The position numbers and the translations under genes are program-made. Of a stretch of DNA of 9,793 nt, positions 1-7,253 are shown piece after piece (within the stretch, counting starts at the first letter, position 1; every line of letters starts with the position of its first letter). The notes beneath the pieces were generated by a model. It did no database searches. It saw only the letters and a program-made list of their open reading frames with translations, and had not been told where the DNA came from. Location of the stretch: contig CADBUD010000273.1 in NCBI GenBank assembly GCA_902797785.1, forward strand, positions 1 to 9,793, written 5' to 3'. Source of the stretch: an uncultured Lachnospiraceae bacterium. Lineage in GTDB: Bacteria > Bacillota > Clostridia > Lachnospirales > Lachnospiraceae.

Positions 1-24
1 AATGAAATATGGGAGGAAAGAAAA

Positions 25-1275
25 ATGAAAAAAAAGGGTCAAAAAAATAGAATCAGGATGGGGGCATATCTGCTTGTTTTTCTGCTGTTTCTGACTGGCT
101 GCGGAAAAGATAAGAGGAATTTGGACTCGTCCGGAATCACATCCATGCAGCAGGAACAACAGGAAGAAACAACAGCCCAAGAAGAGGAAACAAAGGATGC
201 AGCGTTAGAGAACCCTAAGACAGAGGAAACAAAAAAATCTCCGGCAGAGGTCAATATGGGCAGCTATAAGGAAGCTCAGGAAAAGAAAAAGAATGAGCAG
301 AGCCTGGCGGAAGCTGAGGCATCCGAAGAAGCAAAAAAGCAGGATAATGATGAAACAGAAGAAACAAAAGAAACAGAGGAAGAGGAAGATATGATCATGG
401 TCAAAGAAAAAGAAGTGATGATCGTTTCGGCGTCTTCCTTAAATCTGCGAAGACACCCGTCCATGGACGCAGAGGTCTTGGCGAGGCTTTCCCGAGGGGA
501 TGAGGTAGAAAAGACAAGGTTCAATGATGATTGGACCGAGGTGGAATTTCGCGGACAGACCGGTTATGTGAGCTCTGAATATTTAGTTTCCAAAGAAGAA
601 AAGGAGACGGCCGGGGAGGAAAGTACAGCACAGCAAAACACAGGAGGACATATCATTGCCATAGATGCGGGGCACCAGGATCATGCGAACAACGAGCAGG
701 AGCCGATCGGACCGGGAGCAGCAGAAACAAAGCCAAAGGTGAGCTCAGGCACACAGGGGATTGCCACGAATAAACCAGAGTATGTCCTGAATCTGGAGGT
801 TTCCTTGAAATTAAAGCAGGAGTTGATCGACCGGGGCTATCAGGTCGTCATGATCCGGGAAACCAATGAAGTCAATTTAAGCAATCAGGAGCGTGCGTCG
901 ATTGCGAATGACAGTGGAGCAGAAGCCTTTGTCCGGATTCATGCGAATTCCTCGACAGATACATCCATCAACGGAACCCTGACCATGGCACCGACGGCGT
1001 CCAATCCATATCTTTCCAATTTGTATTCAAAGTGCCATAGCCTGGCACAGCACATCGTGGATTCCATCTGTGAGCAGACAGGTTCAAAGAATATGGGCAT
1101 TCAGGAGACGGATGGAATGAGCGGAATCAATTGGTGTACCGTGCCGGTGGCAATCGTGGAAATGGGATTCATGAGCAATCCGGAGGAGGATCAAAGGATG
1201 AGTGAGGAAGGATATCAGGATAAAATCGTTACAGGAATCGCCAATGGATTGGATGCATATTTTACAGAACAATGA
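25..1275 (+). CDS. Lipoprotein N-acetylmuramoyl-L-alanine amidase (SH3b + Amidase_3)
   Basis: Zinc amidase predicted to cut the bond between N-acetylmuramic acid and L-Ala in peptidoglycan, acting outside the cell from a membrane lipid anchor. A basic N-terminus and hydrophobic segment (residues 12-23) end in the lipobox LTGC, with Cys26 as the lipidation site. Residues about 30-125 form a Glu/Lys/Thr-rich, probably disordered tether. A bacterial SH3 domain spans about 130-188 (SLNLRR near the start, GYVSSEYLV at the end) and likely binds the wall. The Amidase_3 domain starts near 209 with IAIDAGHQD; His217, Glu258 and His306 are the expected zinc ligands, and Glu379 in VAIVEMGFMSN is the expected catalytic acid. 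The ATG at 25 follows GGGAGG at 11-16. The response regulator gene starts 37 bp after the stop, so cotranscription is likely. The target (division, remodelling, turnover) cannot be read from sequence. Confidence 0.93.
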   Translation: MKKKGQKNRIRMGAYLLVFLLFLTGCGKDKRNLDSSGITSMQQEQQEETTAQEEETKDAALENPKTEETKKSPAEVNMGSYKEAQEKKKNEQSLAEAEASEEAKKQDNDETEETKETEEEEDMIMVKEKEVMIVSASSLNLRRHPSMDAEVLARLSRGDEVEKTRFNDDWTEVEFRGQTGYVSSEYLVSKEEKETAGEESTAQQNTGGHIIAIDAGHQDHANNEQEPIGPGAAETKPKVSSGTQGIATNKPEYVLNLEVSLKLKQELIDRGYQVVMIRETNEVNLSNQERASIANDSGAEAFVRIHANSSTDTSINGTLTMAPTASNPYLSNLYSKCHSLAQHIVDSICEQTGSKNMGIQETDGMSGINWCTVPVAIVEMGFMSNPEEDQRMSEEGYQDKIVTGIANGLDAYFTEQ

Positions 1276-1312
1276 GCAAACAGGATTTCAGAAGAAAAGG
1301 AAGGAAAAAGAA

Positions 1313-1999
1313 ATGGATAGATTAAAAATATTGGTGGTAGACGATGAAAGCAGAATGAGAAAGCTAGTCAAGGATTTTTTGGTAAAGAATAATTTTGAAG
1401 TAATCGAAGCGGCAGACGGAGCCGAGGCGTTGGATGTTTTTTTTGAACAAAAGGATATTGCACTGGTGATTTTGGATGTCATGATGCCCAAGCTGGATGG
1501 ATGGCAGGTATGCCGGGAGATCCGGGAATATTCGAAGGTGCCGATCATTATGCTGACGGCACGAGGGGATGAACGGGATGAGCTGCAGGGCTTTGATATG
1601 GGAGTGGATGAATATATCTCCAAGCCGTTCAGCCCAAAGATTCTTGTGGCAAGGGTGGAGGCTCTCCTTCGCCGTTCCAATGCGCTGGTGGAAGAAGAGG
1701 TCATAGAAATGGGCGGACTGATGATCAATAAATCCGCGCATCTGGTCGAATGTGATGGAAAACGAATCAATCTAAGCTTCAAGGAATTCGAGCTTCTTTC
1801 CTACTTTGTAAAAAATGCCGGAATCGCTTTATCCAGAGAGAGAATCTTAAATAACGTATGGAATTATGATTATTTTGGGGATGCCCGTACCATTGATACC
1901 CATGTGAAAAAGCTGAGAAATAAGCTGGGGGATAAGGGAGAGTATATAAAGACAATTTGGGGAATGGGCTATAAATTTGAAGTGGAATCGGATTCCTAA
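1313..1999 (+). CDS. OmpR/PhoB-family response regulator
   Basis: Two-component transcription factor of 228 residues, the usual length for this family. The receiver domain covers about 4-118: acidic pair Asp10/Asp11, phosphoacceptor Asp55 in LVILDVMMP, switch Thr82 in MLTA, and Lys104 in SKPF. A winged-helix DNA-binding domain covers about 130-224, with the typical FELLSYF, RTIDTHVKKLRNKLG and IWGMGYKFE segments. The frame stays open back to an ATG at 1202, but that start would add 37 residues overlapping the amidase gene. The ATG at 1313 is preferred because AAGGAAGGA (1297-1305) lies 8 bases upstream and MDRLKILVVDDES is a standard receiver start. The histidine kinase gene 82 bp downstream is the expected partner. 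Target genes are unknown; the flanking lipoprotein genes are natural candidates. Confidence 0.95.
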   Translation: MDRLKILVVDDESRMRKLVKDFLVKNNFEVIEAADGAEALDVFFEQKDIALVILDVMMPKLDGWQVCREIREYSKVPIIMLTARGDERDELQGFDMGVDEYISKPFSPKILVARVEALLRRSNALVEEEVIEMGGLMINKSAHLVECDGKRINLSFKEFELLSYFVKNAGIALSRERILNNVWNYDYFGDARTIDTHVKKLRNKLGDKGEYIKTIWGMGYKFEVESDS

Positions 2000-2081
2000 A
2001 GAGCTGTCCGTAACGGCATAAAATGATGCGTATGGATGTGGCTGAAAATGGAAATAGAGCCGGAAAAGTGAGTGAGATGCG

Positions 2082-3707
2082 TTGAAAAAGAGAAGAGAGA
2101 CAGAAAAACAGAAAGCACAAGAACAGAAAGCACGGGAACAGAATGCACAGGAACCGGAAGTAAACGAAGTGGAAGTAAGAGAACCTAAAGCAGGACAAAG
2201 CGGCGAAACTCAAAATTATACGAGAGTCGAACATTCGATAAAAACGCAGTTTTCAGCGGTTTTTATCGCCATCATGGCGTTCGCGTTCCTGGGTTGTATC
2301 TTTATCAATTATGCCTTTCTTGAAAAATATTATGGAAACAGCAAGCAAAAGGTTCTGGTGGAAGCTTTTCAGAAAATCAATAAGGCAGCCAATGAAGGAA
2401 TTCTTTCTTCAGATGAATATGATGTGGAATTTGAAAACATCTGTGCCAATGGAAACATGATGATTCTGATCTTGGATTCGAGTGGAGAAGTCGTGCGGAC
2501 GATGTCCAGTGACGGAACGAAAATGCGTGATCAGTTTATGCAGATCTTGTTTGGAAATTCGGAGGACGGAACCCGCGAGGTCATCATCGATGAGGAAAAA
2601 TATTCAATAGAAAAAGCAAAGGATCAACGGCTGAACGCAGATTATCTGGTTCTTTGGGGGACACTGGATAATGGGAATCTGATCATTATCCGTACCGCAG
2701 TGGAAAGCCTGAAAAAAAGTGTGGAGATTTCCAACCGCTTCTTTATGTATCTGGCTGTGATCGCCGTAATTTTCAGCGGCATCTTTATCTGGATCTTTAG
2801 CGGAAAGCTGACCAAACCGATCCTGGAGCTGAGCGAGCTGGCAGGCCGAATGACCAAGCTGGATTTTGAAGCAAAATATAAAGGAAAAGGGAAAAATGAA
2901 ATTGACCGGCTTGGAGCCAGCATGAATCAGTTGTCTGCTACATTAGAGGAGACCATTACCGAGTTAAAGATCGCGAACAATGAACTGAAGGACGACATTG
3001 AAAAAAAGGAGCAGATCGACGTAATGAGAAAGGAATTTTTAGCGAATGTGACCCATGAGCTGAAAACGCCGATTGCTCTTGTACAGGGATATGCTGAGGG
3101 CCTAAAAGAGTGCATCCAGGACGATCCCGAGAGCCGGGATTTCTATTGTGATGTCATTATTGATGAAGCAAATAAAATGAACATGATGGTGAAAAAGCTT
3201 CTTACCCTAAATCAGCTGGAGTTTGGGACAGACACCGTGATGATGGAACGGTTCGATATTACGGAGGTGATCAAGGGCGTCATTGCGACATCGGATATTT
3301 TGATCCGTCAAAAAGAAGTCCGGATGATTTTTAAGCCGAAAAAAAAGTATTATGTATGGGCTGACCAGTTCAAGGTCGAGGAGGTCTTAACAAATTATAT
3401 TACCAACGCATTGAATCATGTAGCCAATGAAAGAATCGTTGAAGTCCGCGTGGGCATGGAAGGAGAACTGGTTCATGTATCCGTATTCAATTCCGGACAG
3501 CCGATTCCACAGGAGGATCTGGATAAAATCTGGATCAAATTTTATAAGGTAGACAAGGCGAGAACCCGGGAATATGGAGGCAGTGGAATCGGATTATCAA
3601 TTGTAAAAGCCATTATGGATTCCTTTCATAGGGAGTGTGGAGTCAATAATTATGACAATGGTGTCGAATTTTGGTTTAATTTGGACAGCAGCGAGGAAAA
3701 TACTTGA
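2082..3707 (+). CDS. Membrane sensor histidine kinase (HAMP, HisKA, HATPase)
   Basis: Sensor kinase expected to phosphorylate the upstream regulator. It has a hydrophilic Lys/Glu/Gln-rich N-terminus (1-52), membrane span 1 (about 57-79), an outside sensor of about 140 residues (80-220, including ILDSSGEVV, as in small PAS/Cache-like sensors), membrane span 2 (221-240) and a HAMP linker (241-293). HisKA carries phospho-His325 in FLANVTHELKTPI. In the ATPase domain the N box is TNYITNALNH (Asn438, Asn442), and the G2 box is GGSGIGLSIVKAI (499-511). The G1 box reads VFNSGQPIP, with Asn470 where many kinases have Asp; I recall this variant from VanS-like Firmicute kinases, so loss of activity should not be assumed. 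The start is uncertain: TTG at 2082 has no strong SD, an in-frame stop at 2073 rules out a longer form, and GTG at 2169 is an alternative. Confidence 0.93.
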   Translation: MKKRRETEKQKAQEQKAREQNAQEPEVNEVEVREPKAGQSGETQNYTRVEHSIKTQFSAVFIAIMAFAFLGCIFINYAFLEKYYGNSKQKVLVEAFQKINKAANEGILSSDEYDVEFENICANGNMMILILDSSGEVVRTMSSDGTKMRDQFMQILFGNSEDGTREVIIDEEKYSIEKAKDQRLNADYLVLWGTLDNGNLIIIRTAVESLKKSVEISNRFFMYLAVIAVIFSGIFIWIFSGKLTKPILELSELAGRMTKLDFEAKYKGKGKNEIDRLGASMNQLSATLEETITELKIANNELKDDIEKKEQIDVMRKEFLANVTHELKTPIALVQGYAEGLKECIQDDPESRDFYCDVIIDEANKMNMMVKKLLTLNQLEFGTDTVMMERFDITEVIKGVIATSDILIRQKEVRMIFKPKKKYYVWADQFKVEEVLTNYITNALNHVANERIVEVRVGMEGELVHVSVFNSGQPIPQEDLDKIWIKFYKVDKARTREYGGSGIGLSIVKAIMDSFHRECGVNNYDNGVEFWFNLDSSEENT

Positions 3708-3732
3708 TGAAAAAGCAGAAAAATGATATGAT
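3704..3732 (+). promoter_or_regulatory. Candidate sigma-A promoter for the lipoprotein gene
   Basis: TTGATG (3704-3709), 17 bases, then TATGAT (3727-3732) match the vegetative -35 and -10 boxes at 4 of 6 and 5 of 6 positions with ideal spacing. The -35 overlaps the kinase stop codon. Transcription would begin near 3739, ahead of the ribosome binding site AGGAGGAG at about 3751. It would let the lipoprotein be made apart from the two-component genes. AT-rich DNA produces such matches by chance, so this remains a prediction. Confidence 0.45.
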
Positions 3733-3762
3733 AAAAGGAGACTGCAGATAGGAGGAGAAAAA

Positions 3763-4665
3763 ATGAAAAAAATTCTGGTTCTTATATTGGCAGGAGCCCT
3801 GCTTTTGACAGGGTGCGGCACGAAACCGATTGAGCTGACCGAAGAAGAAGCGGATATCATATCAGAATATGCGTCAAATGTTGTACTAAAATATAATTCC
3901 CTGTATCGGGGAGGATTAAAGTCCGTACCAAAGACGGCAGAGCTTCGTGAGTCTGATTTTTCAGAAGAGGAAACGGATTCCTCAAAAGAGTCAGAAGAAT
4001 CAGAGGAAAATATTTCCTCCGATGATATCGAATCAGTAGATACAAAAAAAGAGACGGAAAAAGAGGCCAAAGACGATACGCCGAAACAGGAAAATGATAT
4101 TACAGCAGATCCAACGAAGGCAGAAGATATCTCTCAGAATCCAGATACTTCAGAAGAAGACGGAGCGGACTCCCCAGCAGAGCAGGATAGTCTAGAAGAG
4201 AATGAAATCACAGCGGCATCGGAGGAAGAACCGGCGGAATCTGTCCAGCTGGTTCAAAATATTGCAGAGGCTCTTGGGATTTCCGGGGTGGAGATTCAGT
4301 ATGACGGATACGATATCACGGATGGATATGTGGAGTCAAATCAATATTTTGCGGTAAACGCCATGAGCGGAAACCAGCTCGTAGTGCTGAATTTTACGCT
4401 GAAAAATAATACAGATACAGAACAGGAATGTAATATTCCAGGCTCAAATGCGAAGTTTAAGATTGTCCTGAACGGTACGACGAAGGCGACTCCTCAGGTG
4501 ACCTTGCTTCAAAAGGATTTTGCCAGATGGAATATCTCTCTTTCACCGGGAGAAGAGGAAAAGGTCGTATTGATCACAGAAGTGTCAAACGAGAGGGCAG
4601 AAGGTCTTTCCACCGTGGAACTAGAGATTACCGTAGGAGATCAGACATTTCAGACTGGAAAATAA
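3763..4665 (+). CDS. Acidic lipoprotein with C-terminal beta-rich domain, function unknown
   Basis: A 300-residue secreted lipoprotein I cannot name. The signal peptide ends in LLLTGC with lipidation Cys18. Residues 21-62 look like a short helical region (ELTEEEADIISEYASNVVLKYNSLYRGG). Residues about 63-160 are a Glu/Asp/Ser-rich disordered tether. Residues about 177-297 alternate hydrophobic strands and turns (LVVLNFTLKNNTDTE, WNISLSPGEEEKVVLITEV, STVELEITVGDQTF), which resembles Ig-like extracellular domains of the DUF4352/DUF5067 kind; that likeness is my reading, not a search result. The ATG follows AGGAGGAG closely. The gene lies 55 bp after the kinase and may have its own promoter. Position suggests an envelope role, perhaps as an accessory or target of the two-component system. 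No catalytic motif is visible. Confidence 0.85.
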   Translation: MKKILVLILAGALLLTGCGTKPIELTEEEADIISEYASNVVLKYNSLYRGGLKSVPKTAELRESDFSEEETDSSKESEESEENISSDDIESVDTKKETEKEAKDDTPKQENDITADPTKAEDISQNPDTSEEDGADSPAEQDSLEENEITAASEEEPAESVQLVQNIAEALGISGVEIQYDGYDITDGYVESNQYFAVNAMSGNQLVVLNFTLKNNTDTEQECNIPGSNAKFKIVLNGTTKATPQVTLLQKDFARWNISLSPGEEEKVVLITEVSNERAEGLSTVELEITVGDQTFQTGK

Positions 4666-4687
4666 AATAGAAAGATAGATCCGACAA
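4663..4687 (+). promoter_or_regulatory. Candidate sigma-D (sigma-28) promoter before cheV
   Basis: TAAA (4663-4666), 14 bases, then CCGACAA (4681-4687) resemble the Bacillus sigma-D pattern of TAAA, about 14-16 bases and CCGATAT, with 5 of 7 matches in the -10 box. TAAA overlaps the stop codon of the preceding lipoprotein gene. Transcription would begin near 4695, 39 bases before the cheV ATG. Sigma-D controls motility and chemotaxis genes, so the location fits, but this is a weak consensus read by eye. Confidence 0.35.
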
Positions 4688-4716
4688 AATAAGTCAGGTA
4701 TTAAACTGGCGCATAT

Positions 4717-4725
4717 AGAGGAGGA
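4717..4725 (+). promoter_or_regulatory. Ribosome binding site that fixes the cheV start
   Basis: AGAGGAGGA lies 8-9 bases before ATG 4734 but only about 3 bases before the in-frame TTG at 4728. The spacing selects the ATG as the start, two codons later than the longest frame. Confidence 0.8.
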
Positions 4726-4733
4726 AATTGGAA

Positions 4734-5630
4734 ATGGATACAAATATTTTGCTTGAAAACGGAACAAATGAGCTGGAGGTGCTGGTATTCACCATAGCAG
4801 ACCGGAATTATGGAATCAATGTGGCAAAGATTCGTGAGATACAGCCATATACGATGATTACTCCTGTTCCCAATGCGCATCCAAATATCGAAGGGGTCTT
4901 TATGCCGAGAGATGTCATGATTACAGCGATAAGCTTAAGAAAATGCCTGGGAATTACGGATGAGCCAAAAGGAGACGGTTTTTTGATCACGACGAACTTT
5001 AATAAGCTGAATATTGCGTTCCACGTGGACAATGTCATCGGAATCAACCGGGTCTCATGGACTGATATCATAAAACCGGATAAGACGCTGAATACCGAGG
5101 GGGCAGGAGTCTCTACCGGAATTATCAAAATTGATAAAAAGCTGATCGTAATCCTGGATTTTGAAAAAATCGTGACGGATATCAATCCGGAGATCGGACT
5201 CAAGGTTTCAGACATTGAACGTCTGGGCGAGCGCAGCAGAAATTCTCACCCACTGCTGATCGCAGAGGATTCTCCTCTTTTGAGTAAATTGATCACAGAT
5301 TGTCTGCAGAAAGCAGGCTACACAAATCTGACCGTTACACTCAATGGTCAGGAAGCGTGGGATCGGCTCTGTGAATATAAAGAGGACGGTACCTATGATG
5401 AGAAGGTCAGCTGTATCATTACAGATATTGAGATGCCGCAGATGGATGGACATCATCTGACGAAGCTGGTCAAAAATGATGATGTGCTCTCGCATATTCC
5501 TGTTGTGATTTTTTCCTCTTTAGTAAATGATGAAATGCGCCGGAAGGGAGAGCAGCTTGGCGCAGATGCCCAGCTGACAAAGCCGGAGATTGGAAATCTG
5601 GTCAATGCGATTGACCAGCTGGTAATGTAA
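4734..5630 (+). CDS. cheV: Chemotaxis coupling protein CheV (CheW + receiver)
   Basis: A 298-residue protein that in the known family couples chemoreceptors to CheA in the cytoplasm and tunes adaptation through its own phosphorylation. The CheW-like domain spans about 12-155 (LEVLVFTIADRNYGINVAKIREI, PNIEGVFMPRD, ILDFEKIVTDI). The receiver spans about 172-297: acidic Glu178/Asp179, phosphoacceptor Asp231 in CIITDIEMPQMDG, Ser261 in VIFSSL, and Lys283 in LTKPE. Length and domain order match CheV closely. No cheA, cheY, receptor or flagellar gene is in the window, so this is an unlinked coupler, as is common for cheV. The next gene starts 24 bp downstream with its own GGAGG and is probably cotranscribed. 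A possible sigma-D promoter lies upstream. Confidence 0.95.
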   Translation: MDTNILLENGTNELEVLVFTIADRNYGINVAKIREIQPYTMITPVPNAHPNIEGVFMPRDVMITAISLRKCLGITDEPKGDGFLITTNFNKLNIAFHVDNVIGINRVSWTDIIKPDKTLNTEGAGVSTGIIKIDKKLIVILDFEKIVTDINPEIGLKVSDIERLGERSRNSHPLLIAEDSPLLSKLITDCLQKAGYTNLTVTLNGQEAWDRLCEYKEDGTYDEKVSCIITDIEMPQMDGHHLTKLVKNDDVLSHIPVVIFSSLVNDEMRRKGEQLGADAQLTKPEIGNLVNAIDQLVM

Positions 5631-5654
5631 AAGGATGACGGAGGTGAAGGCAGG

Positions 5655-7253
5655 GTGAGCGCTAAAAACGAGAATGCTGATTCCATGGATTTAGATGACG
5701 TGTTTGGAGAACTAGGCAGTATAGATTTGGAGTCGATGGATTTAGATTCCGTAGATTTGGACTCGATGGATTTAGATTCCATGGATTTCGATTCCATGGA
5801 TCTGGATTCGATAGATTTGGATTCGGCAGATCTGGATACCGGGGAATTTGAAGATGGATTTTGGGAGGACTTTGACAAGACCATGGGCGGTGATTCAGAT
5901 CCTGGTCAGGTAAAGCCATCCGATTCTATGATGGATGAACCGGCAAAGCCGGCTTCTTCTTCGGAATCAGACCTGGTATCGGTCGGGGCGGAGGAAGCCT
6001 CCACGACCCGGCAGTCGCCAGAAACAAAGGAGGATTTGAATGAACCGGAAGCTTCTGAAGACATCGAAGCAGCAGAACGGGAGGCATTAGCTCAGATGAC
6101 TGCTTCCATGGGGGCTTTTGATGAAGATGCCGGAGAGCTTGCGGATGTAGATAGTGCCGGAGAAGATGCGGATATCATGGAATTGCTGGAGCGGATGTCC
6201 GAGGATGATGAAAATCTGGCAGATATCAACGATCTCTTAAAGAGCGATGAAAATAATACGGCTGTGAGTGATGGAGAGGATTCTTCCGAAGAGCTGGACC
6301 AGTCAGAAGTAGATGAGCTCTTAAGTGCGATTAACGGAGAGACGCCGGGAGAAGGGGACAATCCGCCGCCATCCCGGACAGAAGAGAAAAAAGCCTCTGG
6401 CGAAGAAAAGAAAAAAGAGCCAAAGGAGAAAAAGCCCGGCCTGTTAAAACGGTTCCTTATGTGGTTCAATGGAACTTCCGAGGAAGAAGAGGACATCGAC
6501 CCGGAGGATAATGAAAAGATTCTCGCCCAGCTGGAGGCAGAAGAAAAAGAAGCAAAGGCAAAGAAAAAAGAAGAAAAAAAGAAAAAGGCTGAGGAGAAAA
6601 AAGCCGAAAAGGCAAAAGCCAAAGAAGAAAAACAGGCAGAAAAGGAAAAAGGCGACAAGGAAAAGAAAGCAAAACAGGACGAAAAAAAGAAAAAGAAAGC
6701 AGAAAAAGCGAAGGAAAAGGAAAAAGCCAAAGAAGGAGCAGTAAAGCCAAAACCGCTGCCAAAGGCACCGATGGCGCTGACGATTGCTTTTTGTGTTTCT
6801 ATCGTGATCCTGCTTCGGCTTTTGACTACTTTTTCCGGCTATACAGTCAGTATCCGTCAGGCACAGAAATATATGAAAGATGAGGATTACATAGCAGCCT
6901 ATGAAAGCCTGGAGGGAATGAAGATTCAGCAAAAGGATGCTTTGTTCTATGAAAAAATCAAGCTTTTGGCATGGATGAAGCAGGATCTTAAAAGCTATGA
7001 GGTGTTTAAAAAGCACAGGATGAAGGTGGAGGCTCTCGATGCCCTGATTCGCGGGGTGAGCTGCTATCAGGAAAATAATATCCTGGCTCGAAATGTTGGA
7101 TGCGAGATGGAGTATCAGACAATGTATGCATCCATTCTGGAATATTTATCGGCAGATTATAAACTGGGTGAGCAGGATGCCTTAGAGCTTTTAAAATGGT
7201 CACAGGAGGATGGAGTACAATATACCCTGCGGGTAAATAAAATTGCGAATTAA
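5655..7253 (+). CDS. Single-pass membrane protein with FliM-like motifs, unknown function
   Basis: A 532-residue protein I do not recognise. It starts with GTG at 5655, 10 bases after GGAGG (5640-5644). Residues 1-240 are strongly acidic and probably disordered. Within them lie five-residue repeats (about 22-61, type SMDLD) and three [DE][IV]x[DE]LL motifs at 173-178, 190-195 and 218-223. The last sits in LDQSEVDELLSAINGE and resembles the CheY-P-binding EIDALL peptide of FliM and FliY. Residues 242-261 are Lys-rich, then comes a short amphipathic stretch GLLKRFLMWF (262-271). A long Lys/Glu/Ala helix follows (about 287-362), then one membrane span (about 372-393). With no signal peptide and a basic inner flank, the N-terminal 370 residues should be cytoplasmic. 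The final 140 residues are predicted outside and look helical, with a TPR-like start (AQKYMKDEDYIAAYESLEG). The position 24 bp after cheV suggests a chemotaxis or motility role, which is inferred. Confidence 0.85.
   Translation: MSAKNENADSMDLDDVFGELGSIDLESMDLDSVDLDSMDLDSMDFDSMDLDSIDLDSADLDTGEFEDGFWEDFDKTMGGDSDPGQVKPSDSMMDEPAKPASSSESDLVSVGAEEASTTRQSPETKEDLNEPEASEDIEAAEREALAQMTASMGAFDEDAGELADVDSAGEDADIMELLERMSEDDENLADINDLLKSDENNTAVSDGEDSSEELDQSEVDELLSAINGETPGEGDNPPPSRTEEKKASGEEKKKEPKEKKPGLLKRFLMWFNGTSEEEEDIDPEDNEKILAQLEAEEKEAKAKKKEEKKKKAEEKKAEKAKAKEEKQAEKEKGDKEKKAKQDEKKKKKAEKAKEKEKAKEGAVKPKPLPKAPMALTIAFCVSIVILLRLLTTFSGYTVSIRQAQKYMKDEDYIAAYESLEGMKIQQKDALFYEKIKLLAWMKQDLKSYEVFKKHRMKVEALDALIRGVSCYQENNILARNVGCEMEYQTMYASILEYLSADYKLGEQDALELLKWSQEDGVQYTLRVNKIAN
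5718..5837 (+). repeat. Eight tandem 15-bp coding repeats (pentapeptide SMDLD type)
   Basis: Eight in-frame 15-base units encode SIDLE, SMDLD, SVDLD, SMDLD, SMDFD, SMDLD, SIDLD and SADLD. A ninth partial copy (SMDLD) occurs earlier at residues 10-14. At the DNA level the units share gat-tcN-atg-gat-ttN but differ at third codon positions (tcc/tcg, tta/ttg/ctg), so the array is not freshly duplicated. Read in the frame xDLDS it fits the A(D/N)LXX consensus of the pentapeptide-repeat fold, although Met and Ile are large for the inward position. Such arrays can change copy number by slippage. Confidence 0.85.

Noticed and set aside
1202..1312. Longer N-terminus for the response regulator
   Set aside because: The extra 37 residues overlap the amidase gene and have no receiver similarity, while ATG 1313 has a well-placed SD.
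3463..3530. Inactive kinase because the G1 box has Asn in place of Asp
   Set aside because: NSGxxIP is, as I recall, a common variant in Firmicute kinases of the VanS type, and the H, N and G2 boxes are intact, so degeneration is not supported.
5718..5837. CRISPR-like array
   Set aside because: Units are 15 bases, directly adjacent, in frame and without unique spacers, so this is a coding tandem repeat.
6469..6744. Arg/Lys-rich open frame of 91 codons inside the Lys-rich coding region
   Set aside because: It is the shifted reading of AAA/GAA/AAG codons in the main frame, starts inside the real gene with no SD, and has an extreme composition. The A7 runs near 6570 and 6680 could allow slippage, but no conserved product is visible.
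6092..7016. Long Phe/Ser/Leu-rich open frames on the minus strand
   Set aside because: They are antisense readings of a Lys/Glu-rich gene, which removes stop codons from the other strand. No SD or family motif is present.
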